20,966 bases of DNA from Sporomusaceae bacterium. Its GTDB lineage: Bacteria > Bacillota_C > Negativicutes > Sporomusales_B > UBA7701. The stretch is from NCBI GenBank assembly GCA_022839045.1, contig JALHDI010000043.1:1-20966 (forward strand), given 5' to 3'. The notes beneath the pieces are model-generated. The model did no database searches. It worked only from the letters and a program-made list of their open reading frames with translations, and was not told the origin of the DNA. The position numbers and the translations under genes are program-made. This document shows positions 1 through 10,300 of the stretch, in pieces. How positions within the stretch are numbered: position 1 is the first letter of the stretch; every line of letters starts with the position of its first letter.

Positions 1-1
1 A

Positions 2-382
2 GACGGAATGACCGCGCAGGCGGACGCGCTTCGCTCGCTGGCGGCATCGATAGGGGGCGCCACTGCCTTCATCGAGAAAGTCGGCGGCTACATGCCGGGA
101 AACAGCGGCCCAGCTGCGTGCAAGTTCGCGCGGCACTGCGGACACATCGAGGCGGCACTGTACGTCCTCGGCATCCCGACTGTTCAGGTGGCTCCGGGCG
201 TGTGGCAGAGGTCGCTGGGGACGTGGCCGGCCGATAAACCGGAACGCAAACGGGCGATCCGCGAGGCGGTGGCGCGGTTGTATCCCGGATTGCGCGTAAC
301 GCTCAAAACCGCAGACGCGCTGGGTATTTTGACGTGGGCAATCATGAAAACGGGAAAACAGGAAGGGAGGGTGGAGGCATGA
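2..382 (+). CDS. RuvC-like Holliday junction resolvase, 5' end outside window
   Basis: The frame is open from the left edge. The first ATG at 8 is probably internal, because RuvC-like phage resolvases begin with a beta strand carrying a D-x-G metal ligand and that part is missing. What is visible is the middle and end of the RNase H-like fold: the strand with the catalytic glutamate (ATAFIEKV, residues 19-26 counted from the ATG at 8), the glycine-rich loop and helix after it, the segment VQVAPGVWQRSLG typical of the phage RuvC family, and the C-terminal acidic site in KTADALGILTWAI. Such enzymes cut branched DNA during phage recombination or before packaging. Its stop overlaps a downstream ATG (ATGA), so it is part of a coupled plus-strand cluster with the methyltransferase. 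The fold assignment is good; the exact substrate is not shown by sequence. Confidence 0.8.
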   Translation, partial: DGMTAQADALRSLAASIGGATAFIEKVGGYMPGNSGPAACKFARHCGHIEAALYVLGIPTVQVAPGVWQRSLGTWPADKPERKRAIREAVARLYPGLRVTLKTADALGILTWAIMKTGKQEGRVEA

Positions 383-444
383 AGGCAGTTGATAGTAGCA
401 GGGAGTTCATGGTCACATTGGAGGAAGCATGGCAGAGAAAGTGA
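379..444 (+). CDS. Possible 21-aa coupled small ORF
   Basis: A 21-codon ORF (MKAVDSSREFMVTLEEAWQRK) starts in an ATGA overlap with the resolvase stop. GGAGGG lies about 7 bases upstream of its ATG. It ends 16 bases inside the methyltransferase gene, in another frame. It may be a real micropeptide, or simply a translational bridge that keeps ribosomes moving from the resolvase to the methyltransferase. I recognise no family. Confidence 0.3.
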   Translation: MKAVDSSREFMVTLEEAWQRK

Positions 445-1205
445 CAATCGGGAATGCGGAACTCTGGCACGGCGACTGCCTTGAACTGATGCAGTCGATC
501 CCCGATGGCAGCGTGGACATGATCCTTTGCGACTTGCCCTACGGCACGACCGCCTGCAAGTGGGACACGGCGATCCCGTTTGAGCCGTTGTGGACGCAGT
601 ACCGCAGGGTTGCGAAGCGGAACGCGGCAATTGTGCTGACGGCCTCACAGCCGTTCACGACGGCGCTGATTGCCAGCAACTACGGGGACTTCCGGTACTG
701 CTGGGTGTGGAGTAAAGCCCGCCCCAGCAATCCCATGCTGGCGAAGAAACAGCCGTTGAAGGTTCATGAGGATATTGCGGTTTTTTCGATAGAGCCTCAC
801 GGCTACTATCCGCGTGACCTAATGGTGACAGACAAGCCGAGAGGCGGGACAAAGCCATCCAAGACCGCGCTCGGTTTCGGCGCTAGCGCGGCCCCGGTTT
901 ACCGGCAAACGCACTACGGCTATCCCAAGTCGATTCTTCCATTCGGGACTGATAACACCAAGAACGTTCACCCCACCCAAAAGCCCGTCGCCCTCATGGA
1001 GTACCTAATCCGCACCTACACCAATGAGGGTGAGACGGTGCTGGATAACTGCATGGGGTCTGGTACAACTGGGGTGGCATGTGCTAACACGGGGCGCAGA
1101 TTCATCGGCATCGAAAAGGAAGTGAAATACTTCGACATAGCCTGCCGCCGCATTGAAGATGCGCAGCCCCGGAAGCTGCCACCTATCAAATCGGTTGACA
1201 AATAG
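429..1205 (+). CDS. Beta-class DNA methyltransferase (N6-adenine or N4-cytosine)
   Basis: A 258-aa protein with the motif order of beta-class amino-methyltransferases. The catalytic motif IV is near the N-terminus (DLPYG, D35-G39, following GDCLELMQSIPDGSVDMI), and the S-adenosylmethionine-binding motif I is near the C-terminus (DNCMGSGTTG, residues 206-215). The family signature HPTQKP is at 181-186. It transfers a methyl group to an exocyclic amino group of adenine or cytosine in DNA. Motif IV as D-L-P-Y is compatible with either base, so the target is unresolved. Start: GAGGAAGC precedes the ATG at 429 and the N-terminal residues lead straight into the conserved region. No restriction enzyme is next to it, so it is probably an orphan phage enzyme that masks host restriction sites or marks phage DNA. 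A remnant of a different methyltransferase class lies immediately downstream. Confidence 0.93.
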   Translation: MAEKVTIGNAELWHGDCLELMQSIPDGSVDMILCDLPYGTTACKWDTAIPFEPLWTQYRRVAKRNAAIVLTASQPFTTALIASNYGDFRYCWVWSKARPSNPMLAKKQPLKVHEDIAVFSIEPHGYYPRDLMVTDKPRGGTKPSKTALGFGASAAPVYRQTHYGYPKSILPFGTDNTKNVHPTQKPVALMEYLIRTYTNEGETVLDNCMGSGTTGVACANTGRRFIGIEKEVKYFDIACRRIEDAQPRKLPPIKSVDK

Positions 1206-1209
1206 CAAC

Positions 1210-1329
1210 AAGCCCGCCGCCGACTGCCCAGACGGGCCGCGATACAAGGCTTGCGGAAACAGCATGGGGGTGAATGTCATGCGGTGGATTGGGCGAAGGA
1301 TTGAAAAAGTGGAAGAAGAAAAACTATGA
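1210..1329 (+). pseudogene. C-terminal remnant of a 5-methylcytosine DNA methyltransferase (motif X)
   Basis: In a frame different from the adjacent methyltransferase, the DNA encodes KPAADCPDGPRYKACGNS followed by MGVNVMRWIGRRIEKVEEEKL and a stop at 1327-1329. This matches the end of phage Dcm-type C5 methyltransferases, where motif X reads roughly RYKALGNSxxVxVxxWIGxRI and packs against the SAM pocket. None of the other C5 motifs (PC loop, ENV, QxRxR) is present in the window, so it cannot be a working enzyme. The frame stays open upstream to about 1153, but that part overlaps the beta-class methyltransferase and is not C5-like. The natural reading is a recombination scar: an upstream gene replaced the body of a C5 methyltransferase and left its last 39 codons. 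A short standalone peptide starting at the ATG at 1264 cannot be excluded. Confidence 0.7.
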
Positions 1330-1388
1330 ATACAAATGAAAACGCAGATGTTTGGCCCACAGTGAGCGAAACATCGACGATCTACGAC
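1330..1388. other. Short convergent intergenic gap
   Basis: This is the meeting point of the plus-strand DNA-processing cluster and the minus-strand late operon. I see no strong hairpin with a T-tract on either strand, so no rho-independent terminator is called. Read-through and antisense transcription between the two units are possible. Confidence 0.5.
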
Positions 1389-4300
1389 CTAGTCCGCCCG
1401 CCGCATCCGCCGCCGCCGCTCCGCCTCGTCTTCGTCCTCCACCCACGTCCACCACATCCGGTCGGCGTAGCGCACGGGGACGTTGACCTGCCCGAGGAGA
1501 TCCAGCACGTCGTCGCGGACGGCATCCCAGTCGGCCTGCGCGATGTCGGACATGGTGACCAGCCCGCGCCGCTGGAGGCGGTCGAGCATGTCGAGGGAGG
1601 GTATCACAGCCCTTCCGTAGAGCTTCGGCTCGAGCCCGGTCGCCTGGAGGCCAGTCCCGACGAGCTTCCGCATGAGTCCGCCGAAGAACACGATGTGCCC
1701 GAAGGGCCCGGCGACCATTTCGAGGAGCAGGTTCCCGAAGAACTCCTTCATCCACTCCTCTTCGTCGTCCGGCGGGCCGTTGAGCGCGAGCCCGACGAGA
1801 CTTTGCACGATGGCGAATCCAAGGGGCATGAGCAGGTGGTTCGCGATCACCGCGTTGACGAACTTCTTCCGCGCCCTGGCGCGGTTCGCGCCCTTCGACT
1901 CCCGCCACCGCATGAGCGCCGTGAACTCGTGGCTGAACTGAAGAACGTTCGCGCTCTGGAACTTGTACATCTGCTTCGCGTAGAAACCCCGACGACGCAA
2001 GAGGTCGGGCGTGTTCTCGGGACGATCGCTCTGCTGCGCCTCTTCGATGAGCGCCCACGTGGCGCGAGCCGCGCGTTCGCGGGCTTCGCCGTCGGCGACG
2101 CCCTGGCGGATCAGCGCGTCGCGACGGGACTTGTAGACGCCCACGCCCACGCGCATCGACGCCCAGAGGTCGCAGGCCATGATCGGCGTCATGCCCGCCT
2201 GGTAGAAGCGGTGCAGCACGTTCTTCGATGGGTCGGTCCAGGCGTCGCGGATGAGCTCGCGCAGGGAATGCGCCCCGTAGCGGGCGAGGAAGCCCGGGGA
2301 CTCCATCAGCTCGCGGGCGGAGGCCTTGTCGTGGCGCAGGAGATTCACCCACACGTCGCGGATGCCGCCGTCCAGCACCGCCGCCCAGGCCGGGGTCGCG
2401 AACGCCTGCTTGAGGCCGCTGGAGGCGTTCCACGAGAGCGCGGCGTAGGTGTGCAGCGTCGAGACGCCCCGGATGATCTTGTCGACGCCACCTGCCTTCT
2501 GGCGGTATCCGTCCGTCAGGTGGTCGGTGACCTGCTCGATGATGCGCTGCGCGGCGTCCTTGCCGTGGTAGCGCACGATGGTGCTGTACGTGTCCTTGCG
2601 GGCGAGGATCGATCGGAGGTCCAGGCCACTTTCGCCGAAGGCGACGGCAAGCGCCGTGTTGCGCATGGATTCAGCCGTGACGTCCATGATGTGCGCGGAC
2701 TCGTCGAAGTCGAGGTTATGGGGGACGCGGGGAGAGAACGCCTTGGGAATCGGCCTCCAGCCCCGGAACTCGTTGTCGAGCTCGCCGTGCGGGTCGCGGA
2801 ATATTTTCACGGGCATATAGAGCGGATCGGGATTGTAGACGGGAAAGCCCGTGACGGCCTCCTGGACGCGGCTTAGCTCCTCGCGGCGGACTTGGTAGAC
2901 CTCGCGCATGGCGGAGATGAAGCGCAGGATCTGAACGGGCATCGCCTCCTTGAGCATCTCCGCCTGTTCCGAGCGGTTGTGCGTGTTGATGTTCTGGCGG
3001 TACGTCTCGGTCTGCCGCAGCGAGGCGTAGAGCTGCACGGCATTCCCCCAGGTCATCCTCACGCCCTGCGCAAGCTGGCTCGTGATCTTGCGGTTGAGGT
3101 CTTCGGGTATCTCCTCGTCCATGAGCTTAAGGAACTGCCGGAAGGTCATGCCCGTTCCCTGGATCGCGTTCTTCACCGCGTTGTCGAACTGCTTCCGGTA
3201 TCGGTGCGTGAGGACGCGGTAGGTCTCCGAGCCCTTCGACACGAGGTCCATGACGGCCTCGAGCCCGCGCGTGGCCGCTTCGTACTCTTCCGGTGTCATG
3301 TGCTTGACGAACATGACGGCTTCGAGGCGCTGCTTGAGCGTCGCCGTGAATTCGTCGGCGAGCTTGCGCCCGAGCTTCCATTTGGGCTTCATGGAGGAGG
3401 GGTCGAGCATGATCGCGTTTTGTAGAAGCGTCGCGATTTCGTCGCGGAAGCGCTGCTTCTCCTCCATCGCCTGCTGGTGTTCGAGACGCAGCTTCTCAAG
3501 CCAGTTGCGGATTTCCGCGCCTTTTTCCATGATTTCGCCTGGCAGGAGATCCTTCATGCCGCCCCAACGTTCGATGGCGCGGATTTGCTCATGCCAGAGG
3601 TGGATTTCCACGTCGGAGGCGGGATCGATCTCCTGCGAATCCTCGTCTTCCCCGTACGCCTTCGTACGATCGTTGATGAGCTTGTGAAGCCGCTCAATCT
3701 CCGATCCGCAGCGCTGGGAGCTCCATTTGAGCATCTTGCGGATGAACCGGGCCGTCGCCTCGTGCTCGCCCTTCACCTTGCGCTTCGAGTCCTTTTCGAG
3801 CGCGTCGAGCTCCTTGCCCTGGATGGCGATGCGCTGGATGTCCGCGTCGATGTCGGCCATGAGCTTCTTGCCAGAGAGGCGCACGGCGTTGCGCTGGATC
3901 CTGGCGACGACGCGGGCGGTGCGCAGTTCAATGCCCGCGACCGTGGCGTTCGACGGGATTTCGGATATCGCCTTGAGGATGGCGTTGTAGGTGACGGCGG
4001 CGTTAGGGTCCACCCATTTCTTCGCGATGTCGCGGAGGATCGCGATCATGCTCTTGCGGTACGTGGCGACGTTGACGGGATCGGAAAACACGTCGGGGGC
4101 CTTTCCCGGCGCGCTTTCGCCGGAACGCTCCCGGCGGCGCTGCTCGCGCCTCTCGATCCACTGCCTGACGCCGATCTTGAGCACGTATGCGAATTCCGCC
4201 GCCGTCTTGATTTCCGCGCTTTCGCCGTCGATTTCGGGCATGACGAACTTCTCCTCGTCTTCTTCTGCCTCCTCGTCTTCGTCGGCGGAGCCCTTTTCGC

Positions 4301-7300
4301 CTTGCGCCTCGCGCTTCTTGCGGCGCTCCTCGGCTTCGCGTCTGCGCTTCTCCCGGTTGACCTCCTGGTCCGCGCGGAAGGCGGCCAGCATGTCGAGTAT
4401 TTTGGAGAACGCGCCTTCGCGGCGCTTCCTCTCGGCGTCGATCATGGCCTGCTGCTCGGGCGTCGGCTGCGCCTCGGCGTCCGCGTCGGACTCGGCTCCG
4501 CCTTCACCCTCCGACTTCTCGGACTTCTCGGACTTTTTAGGCTTCGGCTTGTAGTCGGGATCGAACAAGGCGGGGGCGACGGCGACGAGGTCGCGGGCGG
4601 GGTCCACGCCGACCTCGTTCTTGAAGTCCTGGAGCAGGACGGCGTCGGCGTCTTCGACGGCCCTGCGCTGGGCGTCCATGAGGCCCCGCTGGGCGAGGGT
4701 CGCGGCGTTCGCGCCGAGCTTGGCGGCCTTTTCGCCTGCGGCCTTGAAGAGTTCGTCGGCCTTGCCCGCCGCGAGCGCGGCGTGGATTTCGTCGAAGGAG
4801 GGGCTGCGCTTATTGATGGACGCGAGCACGGCGTCGGCATCCTTGCGGGCCTCGGCGAGGTCGACGCGGACGCTTCCGGCGAGATCCTCGTATTCGGATT
4901 CGTCGCGCTGGATGCCCTTGACGCGATCCGTGGCGATGATGCTCGAAAGCAGCATGCGCCCGGTGATGCGCTGCTGGTCGTCGTAGGGGTCGAACCGCGG
5001 CGCTATTCGGCGGCGGGGTTGCGGCGCGGCACCGGACGCCCCTTGATCGAGGGGTCCAACACCGGAACCTTCAGCCCCTCCGCTTCCAGCAACTGCCTCG
5101 ACTTGGAGAACGCCGCCGCCGCCTCTTCTTGGAGGGATGTGAGCGAGTAGACCCTCGGCGCCTCGCTTCCCTTTGAGGAAGTAGTGCCGGGCTTGTCCGC
5201 CTGTGACGCGCTGGATGGGTTCTTCTTCATAGATCGCCTCGAATTCTGCCTTAGTGATGCCCGCCTTGTCAAGCATTCTTTTTTCGTCGATGTCCGAAAG
5301 GCGATATCCCTTGCCGTTCATGCTGAAGGCGAGCGTGACGATGCCGACGGGCTCGCCTGCGACTTCCGCCATGCTGGAAATCGTCTGGCCCGTCGTGTAG
5401 GTGTCGTCCACGAAGATGAGCGCGGCACCCTCCGGCGGCAGTTCGCCGTCCCACTCGTGCACCGTCCAGTTGCGCTGATCCGCCGGAATGTCCGTGTTGT
5501 GACGCGACGACGTCTTGAAGAGCTTGTCCCAGACTGGGATTCCCAATTCAGTCGCAAGACGATGCGCGAAACTCAAGGGGATCATGTTCATCGACTGGCC
5601 TTCGCGCGCCAGCACTGGGACTAGATAGACTTCGCCGACGGGAAGATTCTCCTTGAGCGCGCGGACAGATTCCGGCTTGAAGAACTTCTTCACAAGCCGG
5701 TTGGCTGCTTCCATGTCTCCACCCTTCTTTGCCGGAATGAAATCGGGATGCTTCCTAAACCACGAAAGCGAAGTGCTTGTCAGGACTTCCTCGACCGTGC
5801 GCGATGCCGCTGATTCACGCCCCCGGATCGAATGGCGAATGTCCGGGCTCTTCTCGTTGAACCGCTCGGAAAGGGGGATCACGTTGCCGGCGTCATCGTA
5901 GGTGGCCGGGTTAATCATCTTGACTTGAGCCGGATCTCTGACCCAATAAACAGTCGAAGGCTCGGTTTCGTCTATGTCAAAGTGTGTCCCTTCTCCTTTG
6001 CCCATATCAATCACGTTGTCAAAACGGACTGAATCGTAGCCAAGCCTTTCGAAGTGCGCGGCTATCTTTCGTGTTGTGGGTCGATTGAGTAGATTGAGTC
6101 GCGGTGTGAACGAATCAACATTTTCATCTTGTATCACAGCATAAGGCGAGACGGCTTCGCGTGCAAACTCATTATAGGCCGCTACCGATGGGAATCGCAA
6201 TGCATAGCTTACGACTTCGTGCGTCTTGTTATCTCTGCCGTCATACCAGTCGTCAACACTATATTTATGGTCGCTCAGATCGCCTCCGAACGCTTCCAAA
6301 TACAGGTTGATGATGTTGCGTCCGTGCTCATTAGATTCCGATACGATAAGCGTAGGCTTGCCGTCAGCGAGTACAACCTCATACCTGTAAAGTCTCGCAT
6401 TGAGAATGTCCTTCATGGTGTCGATATCTGACCATGTTTTATTCTTTGCATCCACGACGGCCATTCTGCCGGGGTTAAGAGCAAGGTGATAAATTCCTCC
6501 GACCATCCCGTTAGCGTATCGTTCCGCATGCCTCGGGTGTGACCGGAACGGGTCATCGATTCGAAGTCCGTCTATCACAGCGCGACCGTCTATATATGTT
6601 TTGGCAACGCTTTTCGAACTAGATAAAAATATCCCGCCATTGTCTTGTGCATTAAAAATAAAGAAACCCGGTTTCTCTGTGCCGTGATATAGAGGGTAGA
6701 TTATGTACCCTGCAGCCTTCACCGCCTCGTCCACCATCCTCTGCGCGGTCTCCTTGTCTCCCGCCTCGACCGCCGCCATATAAGCCGCGTCCTGCTCCGG
6801 CGTGACCGAGCGAGCACGGATCGAATGGCGTGCGCTGGCTTCCATCCGCGCCTGCTGCACGACGGATTCGCGCACGAAAGCCCCCGTCCAGGACTCCGTC
6901 GCGATGTCGAACGCCGTCGGATGTCTGCCTGGCAACGGCTCGCCCCGCGCAGCCGACCAGAACTTTCCATCCTTTTTCCAGAAAACGTCGTTGACGTGCG
7001 AGATGCCCGTCTCGTTCTGCATTTTACTGAAATACGAAAACCAATCTGCGTGTTCGACACCGTTCTTGAAGAATCCGGCTGGAACATCGACGAAGAGCGA
7101 ATTCGACGCACCAAAACGCGCGACCCTTTTCGCGATGATGGCGTGATCCTTGACTAAGTTTCTTGAGCCAAGTTCGTCTCTCGCCTCAAACTGATCAGCC
7201 TTGATCCGGGACACCCCAAGCAACTTCATCTTAGTACTCATGACGTAGACGAAGACGTTTTCAGAATCTACGTATCGCAAGTTTTCCGACACGATCTGAA

Positions 7301-10300
7301 CAAGCTCTGGATTATTGACGACTTGAGCGTCGAACAATGGGAACGCCTCCCAGTCCGCAGTTTGCGGCACCCAGTCCGCGACACGCTTGCCACGCCGTCC
7401 AGGCTTTTGCGGTTCGTCGAAATCGACGAGCTTTTCGTTGCGCATCGAATAATACATCGTGCCGTCCGTAATGACGTGGTCGACGACCTTCACGCCGAGC
7501 GAGCGCCCCGCCTTCAGCATGAGCTCCGATACCTGGATATCCTTCGGGGACGGATTAGGATCGCCGGACGGATGGTTGTGCCCGATGATCAGCGACACCG
7601 TACCCTCCGGCATGTTTGAAAAGACGAGATGAGGAGAAACCAGAGACGAGTTGATCAGTCCCACGGTCAGCACTCGCCCGTCGAGCACCACGTTGTCCTT
7701 GTCCAGGTAGACCGCCTTGAACATCTCCTGGAAGGGGCTGCGGAGCTGCATCGAAAGGGCCGCGATGTCCTGGGCACCGCGAATGCGGAACCCGGATATC
7801 GGCCACGCCTTGTTGTAGGGCGGGGTGTAGAACTCGGGCAGTATGACCGACACGTCCTCGCCTGCCTCGAAAGCCGCATTCAGTTCCTCGGGAGAGATTT
7901 TCTCTGTCGGATTCGCGTCCGCGATCGCCCGCATGATCCGCGCCGCGCGAATCTTGCGCTTGGAAAGTTCCGACACGGCGGGAGAGGCGAGCGCCGCCAA
8001 GGCGGGCGAATCCTCCGCGCCAACCGTCGCGCCGACGGCGGGCGCCGCCGGCGGATCGTCGAAGAACGGGAGCAACTGCTGGACGGTCTCACGAACGGTG
8101 TCGACGGATTCAGAAGAAATCTTGACGTCCTTCGATTCGAGATACTGGCTCAGATTGTCGGGCTCGAGAATTTCACGGGAGCGGATCGAATGCCGGATGT
8201 CGGGGTTCCTTTCGTTGAACCGCTCCGACAGCGGGATCACGTTGCCGGCGTCGTCGTAGGTCACGGGGTCAGCGGACTTGATTTGGTTGGGAGAGAACAT
8301 CATGTATTCAGCGTCTGTGCTCCGTTTTCCCTTCAATATGATGCTATCATAACCCTTTGATTCCAGATTCTTAATATCAGCAGACTTGATAATGAAGGTC
8401 GCATTGGACTGGTTTTTCAACCTATTGTCATACGTTCCCTTCCTGCCAGACGATGCTTCCAGTATCTCTCTTCCGGGGTCAGCAAGATCGGATACACGAA
8501 GCGGATTCAAAGCCTTTGCAAATACGGAATATACTTTGCCTCCGTATCCGCTCTTATCTGCATAGCCTTGTGCGTATTTTTCACTATCCGTAAGATAGAT
8601 ACCAGGGCCAAGATACCCGGTTTTCCCGCGCTTAAAGACACGAATCGGATCATATGCATCCGTCCCATGATACGCCTTGATGGTGTACCCCGCCTTCTTC
8701 GCGGCCTCTTCTACCATTTTTTCAAGCCGCTTCGCCGTCTCGGGGTTGCGTTCAAGCCACGCCGCAACGGCCTTGTCTCGGCCATCTTTCTTTGTTTTGT
8801 GCAGAAGCTCAACAAGATTATCGCCGCCTCGGTCGCCGGCCTCGACCGCCGCCATATACTCCTTAAACTCCGGCGTGTCCGAGCGAGCCCGGATCGAATG
8901 GCGGGCCTGTCCCACGGAATTCCGCAAGTCACCGACAAGCGCCTGCCGCTCCGCCTCGTCTGCCTCTGACGCCCGCCCGACGTTTGCCTCAAGCTCGCCC
9001 AGGCGCTCGCCTGCCGGAGTCTCGAGGAACTCCGCCGCCTGCTCCGCCCCGGCGTTCGCCAGCGCGCGCAAGGCCGCGATCTCCGCCGCCTGGATCGCCG
9101 CCAAGTCAACCGGCGTCGTCGCCTTCGCCGCCTGCTCGAACACCTCAAAAGGCGTCGGCGGCGCATTGCCGAACATGTCCGGCGTCGGGTCTACCGCCAT
9201 GGCTCGGGCCGCGTAGTTGTCCAGCAAATCGGCAATTAGAACGGAAGAATGGCGCAAGCCAATTTGCCTTAAAATCGCGTCGTTGAATTCGTCGCGGGCC
9301 GCAAACATGTCCTGCTGTGCGATGTCCGCCTCGATCGCCTCCGGCGATCCGCCCCGGTTGCGGAAGTCCATGTAGCGCGAAAATGCAAGACCCAACTGGA
9401 CGTTAAGCGCATAGTCCGGCTTCAGCGTTGCCAGCCGCACCAGTTGAGGCGCCGCCTTCATGATCCCGTCCAGCTCGCGCTTGACGCCCACGCCGTCCTC
9501 CGAAGAACCGCGCTCGAAGATCATCCGCAGGAAACTGCGATATTCCGGCATCCCCTCGAACACCGCCGCCAGCGCCGCGCGTCGCACGCGCGCGTAGGCC
9601 TCGGGCGAGGCCGATCCGTCGGAAAGGCGCAGGGACTGGTCGCCCGTGCGCTCGATGAACGCGTTCATGAACATCCGGTTCGAGGCGAGCGTCAAGTCGC
9701 CGGAATCCCCAGTGTCCATCGTCTCGATGAGCTTCGATCCCGTCAGAATCTTCGCGTCCGCCTCCGCCGTCTCGACTAAGCCCCTCTGCAGGATGGATGG
9801 CCGGTTCGACAATTCGGCCGCCTTGACGAGCTGCTCCTTCTCCATGCCGGGGGGGAGGATACGCACCAGCACGGGATTCGCGATGCCCGAAATGTCGATG
9901 CCAAGCTCCGCCGCACGCTGTCGCACCATGGCTCGATAGGGCTCGAACAGCCCAAGCGCCAGCGCCTCGCGCAGCGCCAGAATCCGCCCGTTGCCTGAGA
10001 GCACCATGAAGTCAGCCGTCAGGATGGGCGCGCCCTGATCCGTCGTGGCCGCGTCCATGAGCCGCGTGCCGTCGATGCCACGGCCCATGCGCTGGATTTG
10101 CAGCCGGGACGACACGCTGCCGCGCGAACGCCCTTGAAGCTCCTGAAGATAGCCCGGCATGTCGGATGTGACGGCGCTGCCCAGGTCGAGGACGCCCCAG
10201 ACGCCGCCCAGGCGCATCGAACCGTCTGGCGTGACCGCCGACCACGATCCGGATCGCGCGATCCCCGGACGATCCGCCGTTTCGGAAGGCAGCGCGGCGG

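Noticed and set aside
1206..1388. Bidirectional terminator in the convergent region
   Set aside because: Only a weak five-pair stem with a long loop (around 1213-1238) and no T-tract; most of this stretch is the C5 methyltransferase remnant.
1326..2876. Long plus-strand open frame of 516 codons opposite the end of the giant gene
   Set aside because: Antisense shadow of a GC-rich gene; repetitive R/V/D/H-rich text, no motif, while the minus strand has a recognisable protein.
4516..4540. Short tandem repeat coding for KSEKSEKSE as a phase-variation site
   Set aside because: The unit is 9 bases, so changes keep the frame; it is probably only a charged linker.
3477..5150. Long plus-strand open frame of 557 codons
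   Set aside because: Antisense shadow with low-complexity leucine/arginine/aspartate text and no ribosome site.
5168..5174. AAAGGGA as a programmed -1 frameshift heptamer
   Set aside because: The heptamer fits the X-XXY-YYZ rule only if the incoming frame reads A-AAG-GGA, but the incoming frame reads AAA-GGG. Moving to the alternative frame needs +1, so standard -1 slippage does not explain it. A simple indel in the run is likelier.
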